A stretch of DNA of 64,000 bases from Marixanthotalea marina (GTDB lineage: Bacteria; Bacteroidota; Bacteroidia; Flavobacteriales; Flavobacteriaceae): contig JAHLEH010000004.1 of assembly GCA_018883545.1 (NCBI GenBank), forward strand, positions 62,001 through 126,000, given 5' to 3'. Below are positions 60,695 through 64,000 of the stretch, in pieces; position 1 is the first letter of the stretch; each line of letters begins with the position of its first letter. The position numbers and the translations under genes are program-made. Below the pieces are notes generated by a model, which had not been told where the DNA came from, made no database searches, and saw only the letters and a list, made by a program, of their open reading frames with translations.

Positions 60695-62311
60695 ATGAGT
60701 AAAACACTTTCAAATTTCATTTTAATAGTTTTTATTAGCTTCCTTTTTATTAACTGCGCCAATCGTGGTACGCCAGAAGGCGGACCAAAAGACCTTGAAC
60801 CACCTGTTATTGTAAGTGCTGAACCCAAAAATTTTTCAACAAATTTTAATGCCAAGGAAATCAAAATTTACTTTAATGAATACATTAAAATAAATAACCT
60901 ACAAAAACAGCTCATTATATCCCCCCCAATGAAAACTCAACCAGAAATTACACCATTGGGCGGTGCGAGCAAGTACATTACCATTAAAATTTTTGACACG
61001 CTTCAACCAAACACAACCTACGCCTTTAATTTTGGAAATAGCATACAAGACAACAACGAGGGCAATCCGTACCCGTATTTTAGATATGTGTTTTCAACCG
61101 GCGATTATATCGATTCGTTAAGTGTTCAGGGAACCATTTTTGATGCCGAAAAACGAAAGCCCGAAACCTTTGTTTCTGTAATGCTCTATGAAGTAGATTC
61201 TACGTTTAACGATTCCATCATCTACAAAGAAACGCCCAAATACATTACCAATACATTAGATAGTACTACGACATTTTCTATTGATAATGTAAAGGAAGGC
61301 AAGTATTTACTCGTCGCTCTAAAAGACAATAACAACGACAATATATTTCAGCAAAAAACTGATAAAATAGGCTACCATAAAAGTTTTATTACTGTACCAA
61401 CAGACTCCCTTTACAACCTAACCTTATTTACTGAAGATATAAATTTTGATGCTGTAAGACCACGATTGGTGACTGGCGAAAAAATAGCCTTTGGTTACGA
61501 AGGTGATTACAATGGCATGCAAATAACCTTAAAATCGAATGTACCGGATACGTTTGAATATAGAATTACCAAAGACCCTACAACAGATACCTTAAACTAT
61601 TGGTATAAGCCAAAATTAGAAATGGATTCTTTGGTTTTCAACATTCAAAAAGGCGATTTCAACAAAGATTATACTGTGTTTTTAAAAGACAACAAAAAAG
61701 ATACTTTAACAATTGGCGCATCACCTGGCGGCAATATAGAATACGAACAGCCTTTCAATATTTTTGGCTCTGTGCCATTCCAAACCATTGATAGTTCCAA
61801 AATAAAAATTACGGATAAAGACACCATTGAAGTAGCATACACGACAGCTTTTGATACCATCGCCAATACCTTGTCTTTAAATTTCAACAAAACGGAAGCC
61901 AACACTTATAATATAAATATACTACCAGAAGCATTTACTGATTTTTTTGGTCATAAAAATGATTCTTTAAGTTATACTACCAGAACCCAATCTTTAGATA
62001 AATATGGAAATCATAGAATTGTATTGGTTAACCATCCTGATCATCCTTTAATTGTTCAATTAACCACCGAACAAGAAGAAATGAAGTATGAACTTTACTC
62101 AAAAAAAGAAGGTGATGTTTTGGATTTCGTAAATATTTTGCCAGGAAAATATATCATTAAAATTATATTCGATAAAAATGGTAATGGCGTATATGACACT
62201 GGGAATTACCTCAAAGGCATCCAACCTGAAGAATCTACTTTTTTTAATTTAGATGAATCCATACGAGCTGATTGGAACACCATTCAAACTATACAATTGA
62301 TTAAAAGGTAA
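60695..62311 (+). CDS. Ig-like domain lipoprotein (Bacterial Ig-like / SbsA type)
   Basis: 538 residues from the ATG at 60695; an in-frame start at 60608 would add 29 residues before the signal. The lipoprotein signal IVFISFLFINC is followed by NRGTPEGGPKDLEPPVI, a frequent flavobacterial opening. An SbsA-type Ig-like domain follows (SAEPKNFSTNFNAKEIKIYFNEYIKINNLQ). Later parts include SVMLYEVDSTF. It is likely an outer-membrane or periplasmic lipoprotein of unknown role. Its end overlaps the nitrilase gene by 11 bases. Confidence 0.85.
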   Translation: MSKTLSNFILIVFISFLFINCANRGTPEGGPKDLEPPVIVSAEPKNFSTNFNAKEIKIYFNEYIKINNLQKQLIISPPMKTQPEITPLGGASKYITIKIFDTLQPNTTYAFNFGNSIQDNNEGNPYPYFRYVFSTGDYIDSLSVQGTIFDAEKRKPETFVSVMLYEVDSTFNDSIIYKETPKYITNTLDSTTTFSIDNVKEGKYLLVALKDNNNDNIFQQKTDKIGYHKSFITVPTDSLYNLTLFTEDINFDAVRPRLVTGEKIAFGYEGDYNGMQITLKSNVPDTFEYRITKDPTTDTLNYWYKPKLEMDSLVFNIQKGDFNKDYTVFLKDNKKDTLTIGASPGGNIEYEQPFNIFGSVPFQTIDSSKIKITDKDTIEVAYTTAFDTIANTLSLNFNKTEANTYNINILPEAFTDFFGHKNDSLSYTTRTQSLDKYGNHRIVLVNHPDHPLIVQLTTEQEEMKYELYSKKEGDVLDFVNILPGKYIIKIIFDKNGNGVYDTGNYLKGIQPEESTFFNLDESIRADWNTIQTIQLIKR

Positions 62312-63077
62312 AGTGGTCCCTGTCATCCAAAAACCGCAATTTGTTCCTGTAAAAATTTATTTGGCTTCGTTCTAAGGTTACTACTTCAATATGTTCTTTA
62401 TTGGGTTTTATGGGGGTAATATTATTTCCTAAAATATCGTATACCGCAGAGTTCCCACTATATTCATTGTGCTCTTTGTCTTCACCTATTCTATTAACAC
62501 CAATACAATAGCTCATGTTCTCTATAGCACGTGCCTTAAGCAATGTGTCCCACGCTAAAATTCTTGGTTTAGGCCAATTGGCTACATATATTAAAACATC
62601 GTAATTTTCGGTATTTCTTGCCCACACAGGAAAACGTAAATCGTAACAAACCATAGGGCGTATTTTCCAGCCTTTGTAGTCTATAATCAACCTTTCTCTA
62701 CCTGAGTTATACACCTTGTCTTCGCCAGCCAATGTAAATGTGTGGCGTTTATCGTAATGCATGATGTTCCCATTAGGTTCTACAAAAAGAAATCTGTTAT
62801 AGAATTTTTTATCAGCTGTGATAACAACACTTCCTGCAATGGCTGCATTGGTTTCCCTGGCAGTTTTCTGCATCCAAGAAACCGTTTTGCCATCCATAGG
62901 CTCTGCCACTTCTTGTGGGTTCATACTAAAACCCGTTGTAAACATTTCAGGCAATACAATTAAATCGACTGCCGTATTAATGGACGCTATTTTATCGGAG
63001 AAATTTTTACGATTCTGTTTAGGGTTTTCCCAAACGAGATCGGATTGAATAATAGCTACTTTTAGTTGGTCTTGCAT
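62301..63077 (-). CDS. Nitrilase-superfamily amidase (omega-amidase-like)
   Basis: 258 residues. The catalytic triad of the carbon-nitrogen hydrolase family is clear: Glu in DLIVLPEMFTTGFS, Lys in HYDKRHTFTLAGE and Cys in RPMVCYDLRFPVWARN. The short length and the FTTGFSM/KRHTF features match the omega-amidase/YafV group, which hydrolyses 2-oxosuccinamate or 2-oxoglutaramate. Precise substrate unverified. Convergent with the Ig-like lipoprotein. Confidence 0.9.
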   Translation of the reverse strand: MQDQLKVAIIQSDLVWENPKQNRKNFSDKIASINTAVDLIVLPEMFTTGFSMNPQEVAEPMDGKTVSWMQKTARETNAAIAGSVVITADKKFYNRFLFVEPNGNIMHYDKRHTFTLAGEDKVYNSGRERLIIDYKGWKIRPMVCYDLRFPVWARNTENYDVLIYVANWPKPRILAWDTLLKARAIENMSYCIGVNRIGEDKEHNEYSGNSAVYDILGNNITPIKPNKEHIEVVTLERSQINFYRNKLRFLDDRDHFTF

Positions 63078-63132
63078 AAAAGAGCACTTTAAGTGATAAA
63101 TTTAAAGCTTATTTTAAAACTTTTTATATTAA

Positions 63133-63633
63133 TCAATTATTTATTTTCAGTTCAGCTTTCTTTAACTTTTCCTCCAATTTATTAAGTCGCTTTTGCCATT
63201 TGGCCTCCTCCTTTGCAGACAGTTCATTCTTATTTTTTAATTGCTGATATTCTGCTTTTACTTCCTCTAGGTCTTCCTTTATTTCAAAAAATTGCTCTCT
63301 TGCCTCTTCCCTGCTTTCAATTTTGTTTTCTAAGGTTTTCTGCTGTTGTTTAAGCTCCTTTTCCCTTTTTCGCAATTCTTCTAGTGATTCCTCTATACGC
63401 TCTTGTTTTTCGGCAGCTTCCTCTCTAGCCTGTATTTGCTTTGCTAAACTAGATTTTATTTTCTCTTTTTCTAGACCAGATAATTCATTTGTAACATCTT
63501 TTCCATCGTTATAGAAAGAATCACCCTTAATCTCATATATTTTGCCATCATTTGTAATTACGCGCTCACTGCTAGCACATGAAAAAAGCATTGTGGTAAT
63601 AGCAATAGTAGTGATAAATTGTTTTGTTTTCAT
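63133..63633 (-). CDS. Coiled-coil lipoprotein
   Basis: 166 residues. A lipoprotein signal ends TMLFSC (about residue 19). After a short segment (ERVITNDGKIYEIKGDSFYNDGKDVTNELSG), the rest is a charged coiled coil rich in Glu, Lys and Gln (EEAAEKQERIEESLEELRKREKELKQQQ). No enzymatic motif. It could be an envelope-spanning structural or stress lipoprotein; function unknown. It is 55 bases upstream of the amidase start on the same strand. Confidence 0.75.
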   Translation of the reverse strand: MKTKQFITTIAITTMLFSCASSERVITNDGKIYEIKGDSFYNDGKDVTNELSGLEKEKIKSSLAKQIQAREEAAEKQERIEESLEELRKREKELKQQQKTLENKIESREEAREQFFEIKEDLEEVKAEYQQLKNKNELSAKEEAKWQKRLNKLEEKLKKAELKINN

Positions 63634-63829
63634 TTTAAATTAAATTATCAATGATTTATCTTCTGAAAGAATATAATATTCTATTCCCATTTTTTGGACA
63701 CAAAAGCACCTGAAAAGTTACCTTTAATCTTGAATATCTGAATACTCTTAACTCCTGTAACCTAAAAATAAGCGATTATTTCATTCTTATGTTTGAAACT
63801 GTCAAACTTTTGACTCTATTTTCAGCATG

Positions 63830-63869
63830 AAAAAAAAATCGGTTCTACAACCAAAGCCATAGAACCGAT
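63830..63869 (-). terminator. Terminator of the right-edge gene
   Basis: On the minus strand ATCGGTTCTA and TAGAACCGAT form a 10-bp perfect stem with a 12-base loop, followed by T8. It lies about 23 bases after the stop codon of the partial gene at 63892. Confidence 0.85.
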
Positions 63870-63891
63870 AGATTTTTTTTGTATTTAAAAA

Positions 63892-64000
63892 CTAATCTCT
63901 AGAACCACCAAATACTTGAAGTGCCCAATAAAGAAGTGACGCTAAAGCACCTATCGCCGCTACCAAATAGGTTCGGGCAGCCCATCTAAGAGCATCTTCA
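63892..64000 (-). CDS. C-terminal end of an unidentified membrane protein
   Basis: Only the last 35 codons and the stop are inside the window. The residues (EDALRWAARTYLVAAIGALASLLYWALQVFGGSRD) show one hydrophobic helix followed by a short polar tail ending GGSRD. I cannot identify the family from this fragment. It is followed by a strong terminator, which confirms that a gene ends here. Confidence 0.6.
   Translation of the reverse strand, partial: EDALRWAARTYLVAAIGALASLLYWALQVFGGSRD

Noticed and set aside
60592-60864. 90-codon minus-strand frame
   Set aside because: It overlaps the signal-peptide region of the Ig-like lipoprotein in antisense and shows no recognised sequence.
1-64000. CRISPR arrays, prophages, insertion sequences, integrons
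   Set aside because: No regularly spaced repeats, no transposase or integrase frames and no phage structural genes were seen in the window.

Overview
This 64 kb window is an ordinary chromosomal stretch from a member of the Bacteroidota, very probably a marine or environmental Flavobacteriaceae. The evidence is the low GC content, several type IX secretion (T9SS) cargo proteins with type A and type B sorting domains, a T9SS plug-type protein, many upstream regions with the Bacteroidetes -7 element TAnnTTTG rather than Shine-Dalgarno sites, and flavobacterial gene pairings such as DUF4271-hemD and DUF4296-pyrC. No prophage, insertion sequence, CRISPR array or integron was seen. There is one tRNA (Asp).

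Layout. 1-2.6 kb: 5' part of nqrA (minus), then the T9SS plug-type protein and apaG (plus). 2.6-6.2 kb: a papain-like unknown, a TANGO2/NRDE protein and a large T9SS type B surface protein. 6.4-17.1 kb: a copper/silver resistance locus read on the minus strand (HYC_CC_PP protein, CusA-type RND pump, TolC-type channel, an HMA-AraC fusion regulator, CopA ATPase, CusB-type adaptor, HMA lipoprotein). 17.2-24.3 kb: accessory genes (AraC regulator, cupin, DUF3237, unknowns, a T9SS protein and a lipoprotein built of DVKAI-type repeats). 24.5-30.2 kb: tRNA-Asp, DUF58 protein, an M1 aminopeptidase split by a one-base homopolymer frameshift, clpP, trxA and an SRPBCC-ArsR pair with two palindromic operators. 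30.2-39.6 kb: dnaE with a fused exonuclease, rpsP, rimM, a tRNA methyltransferase, a phosphoesterase, and a ferredoxin/Nfu/Mrp iron-sulfur group. 39.7-45.8 kb: a Fic protein under a duplicated palindromic control region, a trmB operon, a glycosyltransferase and a PhoR/PhoB-like two-component pair. 46-64 kb: mostly housekeeping (tyrS, pyrC, hemD, pckA, glyS, comF, nitrilase-type amidase) with small secreted proteins.

The parts most deserving a second look are the HMA-AraC regulator inside the copper locus, the twin 29-bp repeats around the fic promoter, the paired GCAAC-N6-GTTGC sites before the SRPBCC-ArsR operon, the family of about 20-nt intergenic hairpins (one of which supplies a false start codon to rimM), and the DVKAI-repeat lipoprotein. 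I found no clearly unprecedented multi-gene system; the copper locus with its unusual gene order and fused regulator comes closest.

All calls come from reading the sequence; no database search was run. Family names rest on recognised motifs and are graded by confidence.
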